The notes under the pieces are model-generated. The model ran no database searches and was not told the origin of the DNA. It saw only the letters and a list, made by a program, of their open reading frames with translations. A DNA stretch of 64,000 nt from Myrica gale (taxonomy: Eukaryota; Streptophyta; Magnoliopsida; Fagales; Myricaceae), in assembly GCA_963930655.1 (NCBI GenBank), contig OZ005605.1, positions 20,653,501 through 20,717,500 of the forward strand. Reading direction: 5' to 3'. A program made the position numbers and the translations under genes. This document shows positions 45,001 to 56,921 of the stretch, piece by piece (position 1 is the stretch's first letter; each line of letters starts with the position of its first letter).

Positions 45001-47703
45001 GAAAAGCAAACTACAAAGTAGATTTATTTAGTAAATATTAGATGTAGGTGAGTGTGTAATGCTCAGGAGAACCTCTAAACTACGTGAATTTCTGTAAATT
45101 GCCTTTCTTGCTTTGTGCCTTTGTATCCTAGGTTGCCACTAGTTTTGTTTACTCCATTTTTTGTTTGGAATGGATATCACTCTGCATTCTAATGGTCGCT
45201 GCAGGATGCCTCCCATGCCAGTTCATCTTATGAAACCTTTGGAAATAAGTGTATTGACTATGTATCTTTCCAAATACCCGACGAATCTTTCCCAGCGATT
45301 GCAAATTGTATAGGCATAGCTAGAGGGTTTATGAATAGCTTGATCAATGTCAAGAAGGGTTACACTTCACTGGAAGCTGTATTCTTGTGCATTCCTGATG
45401 GTTATCGTTGTGTGGATCTCTCCTTATATAAAGTAAGCGCATAGAATTACCAGGTGTAGTCTTTCTGTTTCAGTTTTTTGTGTTTAATTATTGTCTAACA
45501 CATTTTGTTTAAACAGGAAGGTCAAATCATTTTGTTATTAAATGAAACAACATTATCTTCTGAGAGCTCTGGAGAGGCCTGTATGATGATGGTACAACCA
45601 AGTGACCTTCCGTTTGTGTCTATCTCAAACTCCACTTTTCTAGAGTATCAGATGTTGGACCAACTAAAGGTAATTTAGGTAGCCTGTTTTATCCACATTT
45701 CTTTGATTGAAAAAACTTACAAAGAGATTCAATTTTTTCAGGTTTTGGTGCATCTTGATGTGATTGGCAGACTTTGTAGTTTTTTTTGTAGATTTGTCAT
45801 GTCTTCAGAGTTTATTGGACTCCTCTGTTCCTACAATGTGGAAGCACTTTTTTCTCGCATGCCGTGCTGCCTCACCCCTAGTTTCATTGTTTTTTGAAAA
45901 CCTAAACTTAGTTTGATGTTAAAATTTCCTTTCTGTAGCTTTTTCTCTTGTTCTTTTTTGTTTTTCTTAATTCTCTTAGGCGAAGCATCTTGTTTACCTT
46001 CTCTCAAATTCCTCCTCTCTTTTCGTTGCTTTTTTCTTTTCTTTTCTTTTGACTTGTGTTCTTTTAGTTGTTTGTAAGCATTCTAATTCTCTTTCCGTAC
46101 TCCTTTCTGAAGTATTTTCTTTAGCTGCTTTTGGGTAAATATCAACTTCTCTGCAAATTTGTATGTGTAGGACTCTGTTGTTTACCTGCAAATGGAGAAT
46201 GAAAAAGTTCGCAGTATTCCTCATTCTGTAATTGCTCCCTTGGCTGTTAGCAGTAAGTCTTTCTCACTTTATATTTGGTGTGTTATGCATTTTGAATTCT
46301 GTGAAGAATGATAATCCTAGAAGGGGTTCTATCAGATGATTCTGTTAACTAACGATATGTACTTTTTTCCCTGCGTGCGTGTGCGTGACACGTGTGTTTG
46401 TGTAAATGCACGTGTGTGCATAAGGCGTGCATAGGTTTCACATGTCCAGTGGGCATGCATTTGAATATACAATGTATCTATAGGTAAATTTACATAAACA
46501 CCTTATTATCAAAGGTGAGATTCACATTAAAAGAGGAGACTGCTTGAAAACCTAGGAAGTTTGTTTTTTTTTTCCATTTATACTTTATTGATTAAATTCC
46601 CATGTATTACTGAGATTTTCATAATGAGAACCAAAATATCTAGAGGTATATGATGCATGTCAATCTGCCGAGTAAATTATTTTGCATCATTCTAGATTAA
46701 GAATGAATGTTCTTGTTGTCAATAGGAAAGATGTGGTGTCCTAATGTGTAGGCTGGTTTATAGCTCCAGCGTAGTAGCATATTTCATTCCTATTTTTTGT
46801 ATAAAAGGAAGAAAGGGTCTAGTATTCTGTTCAGGAAGATTTATGCTAGAAGTTTAAACAAGAACAGCTTCCATCCCTAATATGTTTACCTAGATTGTTT
46901 ATGTTGTTGAAGGCATCATATTGACTGCTGTTGTTGTAACTGTATATAATGATCCTAATTCTGTGAGGGAATCCTCTGGGAAAATGCTAAAGAAACCTGG
47001 ATTGATTATTATATTTATTGGGGATTCTTCATCTACTCTTTCAAAATCTAAATTTATTTGCATATTTTCTGTTATCAAAGTGAACTCTCTTGAATACTGT
47101 CAATCATTCAGATTGATTCATCAACGACCTTTAGCATCCTGTCTTGTTCACCATCATTGTAGTCAATGTCGTCGAAATCTTTGTTAGTGTAATTGTCACT
47201 ATCATAACTTCGATATAAGGCGTCAAGTAGGATTGAATGAGGGAAAAGGAGTTGTGTTACTAAATGGAAAAGGATTCATGTACTTGACTAATGAGATGGT
47301 TTAGGGTTGAGAAGAGTAGCTATGTCAGCATATGAAGAGTAAGATGATAGTGAGCTAGGAAAGTGGATGTAGATAGATACAGTTTCAAGCAATTTGAGGG
47401 TAAAAATTAGTAGAATATAACTGTTTTAATCTTAGTTCTGCATCTAAGTTATATGATCTGATGTCATTTGCCGTCAATAGATAACTAGTATTGGTATATC
47501 CCTGGTTCTACCTTTGGAAGCTAGTCCTAACCAGTTAAGCATTGTCGTTGGTTTGTTTGTATAAAACTCGCCCAGTGTCCTGACCTTGTTTGAAATTACT
47601 CTTAACAGCATCCCGAGGTGTTGCTTGTGTTTTTGCTGCAAGAAAACGTGCCTTGGTTTACATCCTGGAAGAAGATGAAGATGAGGTCTCCGGTGAAGAA
47701 TAA
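30003..47703 (+). CDS. APC4: Anaphase-promoting complex subunit 4
   Basis: Nineteen exons: 30003-30071, 30181-30292, 30625-30716, 30906-30989, 31463-31702, 32407-32484, 39322-39473, 39693-39853, 39944-40044, 40121-40195, 41103-41282, 42414-42496, 42582-42680, 43175-43279, 43877-44015, 45205-45432, 45517-45669, 46171-46252, 47609-47703; 775 residues, all junctions in frame. The N-terminus has WD40-type repeats ([51 protein letters not shown]); the middle has the Apc4 helical region ([31 protein letters not shown]); the tail is acidic ([11 protein letters not shown]). APC4 is a scaffold of the anaphase-promoting complex, the ubiquitin ligase that degrades cyclins and securin. Intron 6 (32485-39321) is swollen by a LINE and MITEs, intron 15 by a TRIM; no exon is hit. 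It converges on CBP60. Confidence 0.95.
32601..32885. mobile_element. AT-rich MITE in APC4 intron 6
   Basis: 'TGTTTGCAAACC' family: begins near CCAAAATTTTGGTTTGCAAA and ends near AAATTTTGGTTTGCAAACAT. The interior matches 13129-13385 in inverse orientation. Left terminus looks worn. Confidence 0.65.
33090..33460. mobile_element. Decayed MITE in APC4 intron 6
   Basis: Begins near GGTGGTGTTTGGCTGC and ends near CTAGCCAAACATGATC (inverted). The middle repeats TATTGGAGTTTG four times. It stands about 90 bp before the LINE. No clear duplication. Confidence 0.5.
33653..35395 (+). pseudogene. LINE ORF1-like, broken
   Basis: Several frames follow each other. The first part, about 33690-33960 and then 33964-34020 after a shift, reads [16 protein letters not shown], then [17 protein letters not shown] and [11 protein letters not shown]. 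This is the layout of the N-terminal region often found in plant LINE ORF1 or adjoining DUF4283 proteins, but without a search the family is tentative. A short C-x-C motif (HVCGCHL) occurs near 34465. The rest, 34528-35395, is low-complexity Gly/Val/Ser-rich sequence. Confidence 0.55.
35602..38350 (+). pseudogene. LINE ORF2: reverse transcriptase and zinc-finger tail, broken
   Basis: In order: linker [20 protein letters not shown] (35602 onward); RT core with [20 protein letters not shown] and [13 protein letters not shown] (36361-36560); catalytic FADD at about 36840; GLPLG near 37050; and the C-terminal zinc-binding reverse transcriptase tail [19 protein letters not shown] followed by [18 protein letters not shown] (37900-38030). 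At least five frame changes or stops separate these pieces, so no active enzyme is made. No endonuclease domain precedes the linker. Confidence 0.85.
38683..38821. repeat. 29-bp inverted repeat next to a LINE tail
   Basis: Arms 38683-38711 and 38793-38821 are near-perfect complements (ATTTGTGCTTCGAATGGGA with one mismatch after it), separated by 81 bp. The right arm abuts the LINE tail at 38822. Confidence 0.8.
38822..39092 (+). mobile_element. 5'-truncated LINE tail in APC4 intron 6
   Basis: Encodes the last part of a LINE ORF2 ([20 protein letters not shown] ... ACLN stop), closely related to the end of the larger LINE, then ATAAAATTGTCTTGTTTATC and a poly-A run. No target duplication was recognised. 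Confidence 0.85.
39108..39205. repeat. Short direct repeat
   Basis: AGCTATAAAACCCAACTATGGCC occurs (in two pieces of 20 bases or fewer: AGCTATAAAACCCAACTATG then GCC) near 39115 and again near 39178, 63 bp apart. Confidence 0.7.
44555..44800 (+). mobile_element. TRIM retrotransposon remnant in APC4 intron 15
   Basis: Short LTR (about 44575-44704) with TCCCACATTGGGTAGG and the end TTGTTACA, then a primer-binding site TGGTATCAGAGC at 44707-44718, complementary to initiator tRNA-Met as in plant LTR elements. About 50 bp later is a purine run AGGAAGGAGA (44761) and a TGTGATAGCCCAGTCCCGC start of a truncated 3' LTR (44772). No coding sequence. Confidence 0.75.
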
Positions 47704-49318
47704 CAGCCTATTAATTGTTTCATGTAAATAATTTGTCTTTTCGCTTCCAATGTTCTTGTCGTTTTTTATCAACCGTGTAGCATGGATTAACTTTTGTTTG
47801 CTGTTCATTATTTTGTTTTATGAAATTGGTCTCAATAGACCATGGGCTATTCTCTCTCTCATTTTGGGTTAACTTGAGAGATGCAAAACAAGCAAACTTA
47901 TCGGGCTGCTGTTAATGTTGGGGTTCTCAATCATTAGAAATGTGCTAGAGACATGTAAAACAAACTGATCTTATGGGTGTATTGTTTTGGAAGTAGTTCT
48001 CAATCATTTGGTGCACCAGACATGGCTGGACAAGCCAAAACAAGGATAATTATTGTGATGTTCTTTGAGCAAGTTTTTGTAATGGGTTGAGTTATGAATT
48101 TTGCAGAGATCATTCAATTCGGCCAAAGAAATGGAAAGGATCTCAATTCATACATCTTATCAACAAAGTGGATGAGGAAGACGAGAGAGAGTCAACAAGG
48201 GAAAGCCCTGATCGATGGAAATGAAAAATTGATCATATTTAAAGCCAACTTGAGAATTCACCCTATTTTATGCCTATTGGAAACTTTAAACAATTTAGTA
48301 ATGAACTCAAAAGATCTTTAAAGCCTAACTCAAGTTTAACATTAACGATTTTTCTATTTCATCATTTATCATCTTAGAAGATAGTCTTCTTGATTTATTA
48401 GCTCACACTATAAATGAAGCTGTTGGCCATTTGATTTAGCAATATTGAATAAAATTTTAAAAATTATCTGATAAATTTGGTTACAAACTTCTTGAGAATT
48501 GTGATCTATAGATTAACACTGAGAGTTAAACAAAAATTACACATGCACCAGTCCTCCCACCGACAACTATAAATTTACTCTTAATAGACATTTGGCTAAT
48601 AAAGTAAGGATTCAAGAAGAAGTGATCCGGCAATTTCATCACAAGTTTACTGACATTAACTATTGTTCTCGTGTTACAAGGCGACAACATACAAGATAGA
48701 ATGACTAAGTCGAATCTCGACTAACATACGACAACAAAACCATAAGACACATGAAAAAAATAAAATAAAGTACAACATGCAAGCCATGAGTAGAAGTGAT
48801 ACAAATATGTTAACTACCACTTAACCCCAGTCATTTCCAAACGTAAATCCAATGCTCAATTCCCACCTTTTTGGAAGCTTCCCGCTAAGATCTTATATCT
48901 CTACCAACTGCAAACATCTTCAGCAGAAGCAGCTCAACTTGGTGAGGTCTATCGTACTAGCTGGAAAGAATGTTGCGAGGACAACATTTTTTTTTTATAA
49001 GTAGGACAACATTTTTTGAGCAACATAAAACTCTAATATAGTTGTTCACAGAAGACATAAGCTTACTGTACAGACTAGAACTGTACAGCAGACCAGCAGA
49101 CCAGCAGACCGATTTCCAGATGTTTGGATTATAATCTTTGCAACAGCAAGAGCTCTAAGTCAAGGCTCCACCCACCAATATGGTCCTTATCTTTTTTTGG
49201 CTAAGTCACGACCTGTCCTAGCGATGTTAAAAAGTCCACAATGATATGTATCAGACAGGCAGGGAAGAGGAAGCATATTAACATCAAAACAGGATCAGCT
49301 TTACCTTACAGGCTACAT
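47704..49318. other. Spacer between convergent APC4 and CBP60 genes
   Basis: Should contain both 3' UTRs. AT-rich, no recognised gene; frames at 47602-47808 and 48094-48321 are unremarkable. A short (CAGACCAG)3-like repeat lies near 49088. Confidence 0.5.
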
Positions 49319-50203
49319 CTATGAATCCTCCAACTCAACAAGTTGAGCACGTCTCTCAGCAGCCTTCTTCCTGATAAAGATGCCCCATCTCAGGGCTGCC
49401 TTAAGCTTCAGCCACCCCACAACAGCTTTTCCTGATGAACGAGTCCGATCGTCGTCGAAGTTGTAGTTTAGAGATGGTGTGCCCATGTATGCTGATGAAT
49501 AAGGGTACCCACTTTCAGTCCCGTTAACGGGGGCATGAGCATGGCCTCCCATGCTAAACATACGAAGGAGATGCTGCATATCTTCATTTTCAAGCATTTC
49601 ATGACTTCTCATACGAATATCTTCTTCTGGGAAGTAGTCTTCGACTCCCTTATAAGCAGAAAGATTGGATGCGCCAACCATCTGGAAGCCCGATAAGGAT
49701 GGCTGTAGAGTGCCAAGGGCCAACACATCTTCACCTTTTGGAAGTTGGGCTGGGAGAGAGGCGCTTATCAAAGGCTTCTGTAGGGGGAATGAAGTGCCAT
49801 CCAACTGAATAGGAGTATTGAGATTTACATTCTGAGGCTGTAGCGAGAATCTGGTGGCCATGCTCTCATTGTATCCTATACAGCGAGATAGACAAACCAG
49901 GAAAGAACAGAGAATCAGAAACCAAATAGAAGATCTAAGGTAGGAACAAGTTCAGCCTTTTAGGACTAACAAAGGTTTTCAAACAGACTCCACCACATCC
50001 ACATTAAAAGTAATTCTAAAAGGTTTGCTTGGATGTTTGGAACAGTGACACGGTGTATAGAGAAGAAAACAGCTCATGGTGATCCTCATCTCATGCCATC
50101 TAAATTTTCCAAATTGATTCATGCTCAAAAATCACTTGTTTCTCTAATGGGATCTGAAAAGGAATGTTGTACCAAGATTCCAACAATGAGAAAATGTAAC
50201 ATT

Positions 50204-50258
<55 letters not shown>

Positions 50259-53200
50259 TTAAACGTTAGGTTAACTCAATTATAATGCAAATCCCCACCA
50301 ACAACCATATGACGCAAAGTATTTTAATTTATGGCAAACTCTATGTACCTCCAATAGTAAGGCCTGCTGAATCAACAGAATGCTGCTCCGAAGGAACTGC
50401 AACAGGCAGGCTTGGTAGGGTGAATTGCTGGTCAAACGAGTTTGAATAATCTTGTGAATTCATTGGGACCTCAGTTTGAGAAGCACCTGAGCTCTTATTT
50501 TGCTCAAAGCTCAGAAGTGACTTTCCATCATACTCTATAACATGCATCCAATTATCATATGCCTTCTTCACCAACGTGTCGACATAGACCTGCAAGAACC
50601 GAAAAAAATTCTCAGTTTCTAACTCTCAAGTCTTTTTCCTGTAACCCAGAAGATAAACATTTCTTACCCCAATATCTATACAGTTTCATATTTTTTTTTC
50701 TCTTCTTTGAAATATTGTTCCAAACCGAGTATTTTATGGGACTGCAAGCCCATATAAAACCAGATATCACATGGCCATCATGTATTTCCATTCTAATCCA
50801 AGCTGAGATAGGGGCAGATACGATGGGTCTTTCCTATTTACATTCTAATAAAACTTGCTTATGGACTAATTTGTTCTGCCACACCTGAATACGTTGAAAT
50901 GAAACTGTGGTGCAAACTGTTGATTCCCTCATGTGTTTGGTGGTGTCTTTGGAGAGAGCGTAACCATAGATGTTTCGCGGACGGTTCTTTGCCCTTGGCT
51001 TTGTTGCATGGATTTTTTATGTTTACTCTTTTTTGTTGGGCTGATGCGGTGTTAGGTTACCCTTTTGTTGATTTCCATGATTTCCTTAGTTTTGTTGCTT
51101 GTTTGGACTAAGTGATTTTGGTATAGTCCCTTGTACTACTATCACTTCTTAATAAAATTGTCTTGCTTATCAAAAAAAAAAAAGATATTCAACATGAAAA
51201 TAGTGTGGAGCAGTAAAGATCAATATAGTGTGTTTGTGAAGCTTAAAAGTAACAGCAATCAATCAGAAGATGGAATGTGAACAAACATGACCATCCAATC
51301 TATATGGGATTAACACTAAACAATTACCTTCTGACTTTCTGTAAGAGAATTAGCTGAGTGATACTGTCCATTGGCAATCAGGCCACAGAATTCATAGATA
51401 TTGTTGAAAACAACACCAACATTCCTCTCATCTTCAGGATAGTACACATAGTGTTTCCCACTTAGGACACAAGTTTTTGCATGCTCTATAAGAAATTCCC
51501 ACATCTTATTCGACATGCCACTTCCAAGAATCTGCAACAAAAGAATAGGAAAACAGTAAGACATTCTTACCCAAAGAAAAATAGTTAGATACTCCAATGT
51601 AGGGATTTCAACTTCACAAGCGAATCCAGCATTCTTACACTCCGTAATCTTGCTTGGTCTCTGACCACAAGCCTCAGGAAGTCTTCAACTGTATGAATTC
51701 CAGCTTTATTTAGCCTCTTGTGAAATGACCCATCTTTGCCAATTTTCTCCAATCTCCAAACTTCGTCATGTAATGCAGGCGGATAATGTTTCTTGTACAC
51801 TGTAAAATAAAAATTGAAAATTTACATATTTCCAAGAGCCACATGCATGATGCATTATTTGAAATTATCGGTGCCAACTATGTACTCACATTCTCCTCGG
51901 TGATCCTTGACAGTGAAGGCCTCTGTTTTTGCTTCACGTATACGAGTGCCCTCGCAATAGCCTGAGGCAACCTTCAATCCTAGCCTGAATTTCCTGCTTC
52001 TTATCCAGCTCGAATTGTCAGTAAATGTTAGATCACCTAGTGTTCCTACACCTTCCTTGAGTGTCACTTGCAAATCCCCAGTCAGAAGTGGCCTCTTTCC
52101 TTCACGTTCCTTCACCACATGACTTTCAAATTCTTCTTCAGTCCAGTTATCATCATCCTCATTACTGAAATCACCTTCAACCACAACAACATCTAGCTTC
52201 ACTGAGGATTCTGAACCAGATGTGACAACATGGCCAGTGTGTGCATCGATCAAAACAATATGAATTGCAGCACCCTGCTCTCCTTCTACCTTTCCACCAG
52301 TAAAGAGAGGAAGGGACAGCCGAGATTTGAAGTGCAGCTGTAGATTTCTTCCATCAGGCCCCTCTATAAGTTTAGGAGAAGACCTGCGTTTTTTCGCAAT
52401 CATTAGGTGAAAAGATTACAGAGACATCCTAACAATTAAAAAGACCACACCAGTAGCATTAACAAAGAAATGGGACAAAAGCCAAAAAGGTAAAACATGT
52501 AGCTAAGGAATATTCAGATCCCGTTCCAGAGGGATTTGGCTCTACGAACTCGCATTCAGTCAAGTGCTACCCTCCAAGTCACATTAGACCAAGAGCAAAG
52601 ACCAGTTGGTGGCAAGAGATGAGCTTACCATGAACCTAGGACGAAAGCAAATCCATGGATGGGAGGGAGGAAATGTCCAGAGCCTATCAAGAATCTGCTA
52701 GGTGAATCGGGTAGAAAGCCTATTGCATCCCAGGAACAACATCCATCTCAAGGCCTACTGAGAAACATCTGCTTCTTTTTACCTTATTTGTAGATTTTTT
52801 TGGATCTGTTAAATTGTAGTATTTGAGTTGTTGCTTTGTCTTTTCCTGTCCGCCTTTCTCGTCTACTTCACATTTATTCAGGTTGCACCCTTTCCTTGGC
52901 TCTCCCCCCCCCCAAAAAAAAGAGTCCACACACACGTGTATGGGTGGTTGTCTATGCATGTAGGAGAGTTGATCTTCTTATAAAACCGAAAATAAAGGAA
53001 CTGTGTGGGTAAATTAAAGAAAAGAGAGAACCAAGAGAAAGATGAAAGACAAAACCCAAATAGAGTACACAGCCTGTGTAACAGTCCCACATTAGTTGGG
53101 GAATAAAAGTAATGCCTTAATATAAGCTTGGAGGCACATCCACTTGGTAAGCCGGTTTTTTAAGTGTGAATCTCCAAGCTTATGTGGGTTTGTTACAGCC

Positions 53201-56200
53201 TGGATAAACAATGGCAAGACATGAACAAGATCAGCAGTTCCCTTCTAACCTGAGAATGCTATGGGGTCTAATAAAATCACAACCATCCAATCCCAAAGAA
53301 TCGAAAAGAAGGGACAGTCAGTTGTTACATGGGGGCAAGAGGCACAGATAGGCACCAATGATGTGACCCTATCCCTAACAACCATGGATTGACAATGCTG
53401 ACAAAAACCCGGAAAGCGCTAGCATAAGAGAAGCGACAATGGTGGACCTTCTATTTGATAAAGTTGCATGTAGGACTTACAAGTGTAAGAAAATTTAAAT
53501 GGTATGAAGAGACCAAATACGACAGTCATTTGAGAATTCCAAGAGGAAAAAGTGTCTGCAGCAGAAGCAAGGATAAAAATGATAATAATACCTTCCAGTA
53601 AGTTTTGCAGGGGCTGATAATTTTGCTAAAGCACGCTCCACTTCTTCGCTGACCTATTTCGTGGTAGACAGAACAAACATCAAAGTCATTGCAAAGTAAC
53701 CAAAGCTATAAGTCAATACAGGAAAATTCCACTTTCAAGCATGTCCAACGAAGTAGTACAGACAATTCTTCAAAGGAGCTCTAGTCAAATTAGACCAAGA
53801 CGTTCTGAGAAACCTTAGACTCATGAAGAACACACTTTGAACTAGCTTGTAATAATGACCAAAGCAAAAGGCCACAAAACACTTGAGAGACAATTGTTCC
53901 AGTAAGCCACATGTTTGTGTTTGAGCCCCCGTGTTAGACGAGATAAGTGTCCACAAAAACATTGGTCTCATAAAAAAACACATTTTTCAGCGCCAAAAGA
54001 AAGGAATTGAAAACATCAATTAATTCAATCCTGTATTTCCTGAGAGGTAAAAACAAGCATTTAACAACTAACTGGGTGGGTATTAAAATCCATTAATGGC
54101 TTCATGAAGAACATGCATGAAGCTACAACATATCTTTCATGGAGAGGGACAAAATTCAGAAGAAAGAAAGTCTATCTTACAACTCTCCGAAGAATAGGCT
54201 CCAATGATGAACAGAGTTTCTGCAGACTATCCACCTTTAGAGCTTCAACAATCACACTGCATAAAAAATTGACAGTTTCAATAAACAGTATTCGAAAGAC
54301 ATCAACATTGCCAGGGAAATACTATTAATCTAAAACAGGTGAAAATCCTCCATATTAATGCACAAAAATTCAAAAGTGAAAAAATATACTCCACACTTTA
54401 GGTAGACAAGCAGGGATGTCTCTTTAATATATAGGGACGCATGTAAGTCACAACATGACCTAAAAATAACATTACCAGTATGGAAAAACTTAGGCAAACT
54501 TTAATATATAGGGACGCATGTAAGTCACAACATGACCTAAAAATAACATTACCAGTATGGAAAAACTTAGGCAAACTTTATATAATCGATATAAATCCAG
54601 AATTCAAAAAGAAATACACGGGATTAGAATTGGTACTTCACAAGACTTGAAGGCTGGGGCAGAGGGAGGGGGGTGCGAAGGGTATTGGCCGATACCCATT
54701 GCTCCCCCCAAAAAAACATTTTATTTTTAATAGAAGATGGTCTGGGCCCGATACCCATAGGCCCAAGCCATCTTGGGGAGACCTCCATTAAGTTCTGGAC
54801 TGCTTGGGCCCGATCCCCATCAGGCCCAGGCCATTTTTTGTTTTGGTTATTGGCAGTGAAACGTTCACTCTACTTAAAAAAAAAACGCATCTCACTCTCA
54901 AACTCATCCCCTTCCCGACGAAAACACCTACCCAGTTACCCTTCTCTCTCTCTCATTTGATTTCTCTGATTCTCTCAGCCCCAGCCTGTTGCCCACCGGC
55001 CACTATCGACACTTAGCCGCTCCCGGCTCCCCACCGGCCGCCAGGTAAATTTTTATTTTACTGATTTAAATTTTAATCTCTCTCTTTCTCAGTTTCTCTA
55101 ATCTCTCCCATATCTCTAATCACTGCAGCTTCCATTCCGCCCCTGCCTCCGCCTCCGCCCACCGGTAATGCTCACTTGAGTCACTTCTCTATTTTTTTCC
55201 CCGAATTTGATTATTTTGATATAATTATATTTGCATTGTTAATATTGGGGATTTTTTAGAATTGAAATTGATTTGAAAATTATACTGTTATACACCTATA
55301 CGATCAGAAATTTTATGAACATAGTTGGTAACTTGGTTGTCACCTGTCAACATCAATTTGCTGGAAGGATTGATGTAGGGAATGCAGAATTAAGAGCATA
55401 TCCGTTTGACCGTTTCCCAGAAATTTACCCGTAGCCTACCTGAAATTTTTTTCTTTAACAATAACTTAATGTTGTGTTTAGTCTTTGGATTTGAAATGAC
55501 TTTCGTTCACTGTATATAGAGATTGGAAATGGTTTACAAATTTGTACTATTGTCAATGAGTAAGGAAAGTTACAACGGGATGTCTATGAATGGGAAAATC
55601 CTTGTTTGTGCATCTTCTTTATATTTTCTCACTTACCTTTGTTAAAAGGATCATAGAAAGGCTACACAGCAGGTTTCTCAATGCTACTCTTCATTCTGTT
55701 TTTCATGCATGCAGTTGTGAATGGAACAATGTATATTTATGCTTGTGACTAGTTGTTGTTCTAGCGAAATTTTATCATCAATGGGGTTTCTATATATTTA
55801 TGCTTGTGACTAGTTGCTTGTCCGATCGAGTTTTCCCTTGAGTTCATTGTTTGTTGTTGTTGGATTTGTTAGGAAATATTTGGAAATTATGAGTTGATAT
55901 ATTATCGAATATGTTTTGTTTTGTTTAGATAATAGAAAGGTATTTCACAAAAACAACACGAAGTGTGGAGGCATCTAATACTTCTAACGTGCTTTATGAT
56001 GGAGAACGAAACCATTTTGCAACATTTTCTAGAAAATGCAGATGCGTAGGATCCAATTGTTACCTCTCAGTAGCAGTACATAGTACGATACATGTATTTC
56101 AATATTTTTAATGTTTTTCATCTTTAATTTTCGTTATTGTAATTCTAAGACACTTTTTGCATTATGGAGGAAATTTTTTTTAGGTCATTTCGCCTTTAAA

Positions 56201-56921
56201 GTTCGACACCCTTGGATATTAATCCTGGTTCCGCCATTGCTTGAAGGAGATTCCGCAACAAAGATAAAAAAAACATAAGACAACAATATATGGCACACTG
56301 CATGCACTGACGCCCCAATGTTACACAATAGACGAATCCAGCACCACCAACCTTGTAAAGTGCACGCTGGGAGCTCTCTCTGAAATCTCAAAATCAGTTT
56401 GATGCATGACCCTTTTCTCAGTTGAAAATACCAACTTAATGCTAACACCAATTTATGAGTGAAGTTTATGAGTTCTTGTTCCTTAGTAAGCAAACAACCA
56501 ATCTACTAAACATAAACATGAAAATAAGATCAGTAGGAAACAATAAATCCACAGCTAACTTAATTAAGCTACAACTCATCACAGAATCCAAACGAATTTG
56601 ATGAAAATTTTTCGTTTTAGTTCCTATTAACGAACTTAACACTTCTTGTTCAAGTAGAAACGTAGAAACAACAAACACTCGAGAGCTTAAAAATTCAACT
56701 AACTAAAACTAGTACAATATTTCGGCCAAAAAAGCAACCAATTTACCAGAGTATGATGCAAATTTGAACAGAGGAATGGGAACTTCAATTCTCGAGAAAA
56801 AGATATACCTAGCTAGAGCAGGTCGCTTCCTATCAGGCTGCCCTTCTTCAGCTGAGGTTGAATCTAAACCTCGCTTCTCCCTCGCCATGCTGTTTGATCT
56901 TTCCATATACCTTGTTTGCAT
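49319..56921 (-). CDS. CBP60B-like: Calmodulin-binding protein 60, B/C/D type transcription factor
   Basis: Eight exons on the minus strand: 56809-56921, 54181-54256, 53592-53653, 51890-52383, 51639-51799, 51328-51531, 50349-50589, 49319-49875; 635 residues. The N-terminus [20 protein letters not shown] and [16 protein letters not shown] leads into the conserved CBP60 DNA-binding core ([60 protein letters not shown]). The C-terminus [20 protein letters not shown] (about 598-617) is the calmodulin-binding helix at the end of the B/C/D clade, unlike the N-terminal site of CBP60g. Members are nuclear and link calcium to immune and growth genes. The start [12 protein letters not shown] matches the clade; later in-frame ATGs are less likely. 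Introns 1, 3 and 7 hold insertions; no exon is hit. Confidence 0.93.
50207..50254. repeat. (GA)24 microsatellite in a CBP60 intron
   Basis: Forty-eight bases of uninterrupted GA between the last two exons of CBP60. Confidence 0.95.
50899..51183 (+). mobile_element. 5'-truncated LINE tail, antisense in a CBP60 intron
   Basis: Encodes the same ORF2 terminus as the tail at 38822 ([20 protein letters not shown] ... ACLD stop), followed by ATAAAATTGTCTTGCTTATC and poly-A. Opposite in direction to CBP60. No confident target duplication. Confidence 0.85.
53077..53197. mobile_element. 121-bp solo LTR of a TRIM-like element in CBP60 intron 3
   Basis: TGTAACAGTCCCACATTAG...TGGGTTTGTTACA (TG...CA) flanked by a perfect 5-bp duplication GCCTG (53072-53076 and 53198-53202). 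The 'cagTCCCACATT' and 'TTGTTACA' wording resembles the TRIM LTR at 44575-44704. Very short LTR and no internal region. Confidence 0.85.
54422..54575. repeat. Perfect 77-bp tandem duplication in CBP60 intron 1
   Basis: Unit 54422-54498 is repeated without a mismatch at 54499-54575 (starts CTTTAATATATAGGGACGCA). The lack of divergence suggests a recent event, or an assembly artefact. Confidence 0.95.
54654..56239. mobile_element. Probable 1.6-kb hAT element in CBP60 intron 1
   Basis: Flanked by a perfect 8-bp duplication CTTGAAGG (54646-54653 and 56240-56247). Ends are only partly similar as inverted repeats (CTGGGGCAGAGGG, and reverse complement CAATGGCGGAACC), followed on both sides by GGGTG-CGAA. 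This resembles plant hAT termini of the GGCGGA type. The left 400 bp looks like a promoter and leader ((CT)n tracts, a probable donor AGGTAAAT near 55043). No transposase was seen. Two short direct repeats (TTTATGCTTGTGACTAGTTG) lie at about 55737 and 55798. Confidence 0.65.

Noticed and set aside
56809..56888. CBP60 start at 56888 (MAREKRG)
   Set aside because: An upstream in-frame ATG at 56921 gives [12 protein letters not shown], which matches the N-terminus of the CBP60 B/C/D clade.
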